7,770 bases of DNA from NCBI GenBank assembly GCA_030624945.1, contig JAUXJB010000070.1, forward strand, positions 1 to 7,770, read 5' to 3'. A program made the position numbers and the translations under genes. Source of the stretch: Deltaproteobacteria bacterium (lineage in GTDB: Bacteria > Myxococcota_A > UBA9160 > SZUA-336). Under the pieces are notes generated by a model. It saw only the letters and a program-made list of their open reading frames with translations. It did not search any database and had not been told where the DNA came from. Positions 6,650-7,770 of this stretch are shown here, piece by piece; positions within the stretch are counted from its first letter, which is position 1; each line of letters opens with the position of its first letter.

Positions 6650-7633
6650 CTAGTACTCGATCACCTCGCGGAGTTCGAAGAGGAGGCGATCCGCGTTCGG
6701 CATGTAGTGATCCTCGAGAGAGTAGGGGAACGGCGTGTCGAGCCCCGTCACGCGGCGCAGGGGCGCTTCCAGACGCGTGAAGGCCCGCTCCTGCACGGCG
6801 CTCAGGAGCTCCGCCCCAAAGCCACAGCTGCGCTGTGCTTCGTGGGTAACGATGAGGCGCCCCGTCTTCTCCACGGATCGGACCACGGTCTCGATGTCGT
6901 AGGGCGCGACACTCACCAGGTCGATCACCTCCACATCGTAGCCCTCACCCTCGGCGCGCATCGCCGCCTCTTGCGCGATCGGCAGCATCGCGCCGTAGGC
7001 GACGAGCGTCACGTCCACTCCCTGGCGGACCACCTCGGCGCGGTCGATCGGGAGCGTGTAGTACTCGGTCGGGACGTCCCCGCGACTCGCCCGATAGATC
7101 CGCTTGGGCTCGAGGAAGATCACGGGATCCGGGCATTCCAACGCCCCGAGCAACAGGCCCTTTGCCTGTCGCGGCCCCGAGGGGATCACCACGCGCAGTC
7201 CCGGAGTGTGCGCGAAGTAGGCTTCGGGGCTCTGCGAGTGGTAGAGCCCGCCGCGGATGCCGCCCCCGTAGGGCATCCGGATCACCACCTTGGGCGTGTA
7301 CTGGCCTCCCGAGCGGTAACGGTACTTCGCGAGCTCGTTCACGATCTGGTCAAACGCGGGAAAGACGAAGTCGGCGAACTGGATCTCGACAATGGGCCGC
7401 AGCTCGGCCAGCGCCATTCCAATCGCCATACCGATAATTCCGGCCTCTGCCAGTGGCGTGTCGAATACGCGCTCGGAGCCGTGCTTCTCCTGGAGTCCCG
7501 AGGTCACGCGGAAGACCCCGCCGAACAGGCCGACGTCCTCGCCCAGAATAACGGCGGATTTCTCCCGCTCGAGATAGAGATCCAGCGCCTGGTTCAGCGC
7601 CTGTATCAGGTTGAGCTGCTCCGTATCCGCCAT
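6650..7633 (-). CDS. bkdA2: 2-oxoisovalerate dehydrogenase E1 subunit beta
   Basis: Beta subunit of the thiamine diphosphate-dependent E1 that decarboxylates branched-chain 2-oxo acids and acylates the E2 lipoyl group. The 327 residues match the normal family length. The N-terminal transketolase-like domain holds GEDVGLFGGVFRVTSGL (31-47), DTPLAEAGIIGMAIGMA (58-74; E63 is in the position of the glutamate contacting the thiamine ring) and PYGGGIRGGLYHSQSPEAYF (121-140; H132 matches the conserved active-site histidine). LEPKRIYRA (about 174-182) is a feature of branched-chain E1-beta rather than pyruvate E1-beta. The C-terminal transketolase domain includes DVTLVAYGAMLPIA and IVTHEAQRSCGFGAEL. 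The E1-alpha stop lies 6 bases upstream and the E2 start 2 bases downstream, so the three subunits are made from one message. No strong ribosome site is visible, so coupling to E1-alpha translation is likely. Confidence 0.95.
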   Translation of the reverse strand: MADTEQLNLIQALNQALDLYLEREKSAVILGEDVGLFGGVFRVTSGLQEKHGSERVFDTPLAEAGIIGMAIGMALAELRPIVEIQFADFVFPAFDQIVNELAKYRYRSGGQYTPKVVIRMPYGGGIRGGLYHSQSPEAYFAHTPGLRVVIPSGPRQAKGLLLGALECPDPVIFLEPKRIYRASRGDVPTEYYTLPIDRAEVVRQGVDVTLVAYGAMLPIAQEAAMRAEGEGYDVEVIDLVSVAPYDIETVVRSVEKTGRLIVTHEAQRSCGFGAELLSAVQERAFTRLEAPLRRVTGLDTPFPYSLEDHYMPNADRLLFELREVIEY

Positions 7634-7639
7634 GAATCT

Positions 7640-7770
7640 CTACGGGACCTCGTGCGCTTCCGGGCTTTGGGCGTTCCAGAAGCGCAGATAGGCCGCTCGC
7701 TGTTCCTCGAGCTGTGGGGTGAGCTCCTCTGTCACGCCCTCGAAAAGCGTCTCCAGGGGCGGGGGAGGCC
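7640..7770 (-). CDS. bkdA1: 2-oxoisovalerate dehydrogenase E1 subunit alpha, C-terminal fragment (5' part outside window)
   Basis: Reading leftwards from the window edge, the frame is open for 43 codons and ends at TAG (7642-7640). The translated end includes LETLFEGVTEELTPQLEEQR and then AAYLRFWNAQ, ending EAHEVP. The pattern 'LFegVteElTpqLeEQ' fits the C-terminal helix of branched-chain oxo acid dehydrogenase E1-alpha subunits. Its place directly ahead of E1-beta, with a 6-base gap, is the standard alpha-beta-E2 order. The thiamine-binding part lies outside the window, so the call rests on this tail and on context. Confidence 0.8.
   Translation of the reverse strand, partial: PPPPLETLFEGVTEELTPQLEEQRAAYLRFWNAQSPEAHEVP

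Noticed and set aside
5793..6653. 286-codon + strand frame antisense to the E2 gene, and similar + frames at 4734-5433.
   Set aside because: No domain pattern or ribosome site; the opposite strand carries complete lipoyl, binding and catalytic motifs of E2, or the XRE and cupin motifs.

Overview
The window is GC-rich, almost fully coding, and made of two head-to-head (convergent) operons with no intergenic gap longer than 9 bases. It suggests a Gram-negative bacterium with an outer membrane, because the left operon ends in a secretin and its other products are inner-membrane or periplasmic partners of one. The high GC, the heavy GTG/ATGA stop-start overlaps and the mixture of an MSHA/type IV pilus-like set with branched-chain keto acid metabolism would fit a proteobacterial, myxobacterial or related 'delta'-type lineage. 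Lineage cannot be fixed from the sequence alone.

Left operon, + strand, 1-4728. The window opens inside a gene for a membrane-anchored GGDEF diguanylate cyclase (C-terminal 230 residues visible). It overlaps by ATGA with a PilM-like actin-fold protein. PilN-like, PilO-like, a small PilP/MshK/GspC-like periplasmic protein and a secretin then follow, with junctions that overlap or leave 8 bases. Together PilM-PilN-PilO-(PilP-like) form the alignment complex that links a cytoplasmic assembly platform to the secretin pore. Gene order and protein sizes resemble the mshI-mshJ-mshK-mshL part of MSHA pilus loci, with MshI present as two separate proteins. No pilin, assembly ATPase, platform protein or prepilin peptidase is in the window. 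The translational coupling of a cyclase to the assembly genes suggests that c-di-GMP output and pilus/secretion assembly are made together.

Right operon, - strand, 7770-4738. Reading leftwards, it contains the last 43 codons of an E1-alpha subunit, complete E1-beta and E2 (lipoyl acyltransferase) genes, and an XRE helix-turn-helix regulator with a C-terminal cupin domain. The E1-beta sequence carries features typical of branched-chain 2-oxo acid dehydrogenase (for example EPKRIYR), so this is most likely a bkd operon converting Val/Leu/Ile-derived oxo acids to acyl-CoAs. The regulator gene overlaps the E2 gene by ATGA and has a strong ribosome binding site, suggesting it senses something connected with this pathway or feeds back on the operon. 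E3 (lipoamide dehydrogenase) is not in the window.

The operons meet tail to tail at 4729-4737 with no recognisable intrinsic terminator. I see no RNA genes, CRISPR arrays, mobile elements or long repeats. Neither operon promoter is included, since both first genes run off the window edges. Nothing here looks like a wholly new system. The points most worth checking are the cyclase-pilus coupling, the degenerate nucleotide-binding motifs of the PilM-like protein, and the regulator attached to the bkd operon.
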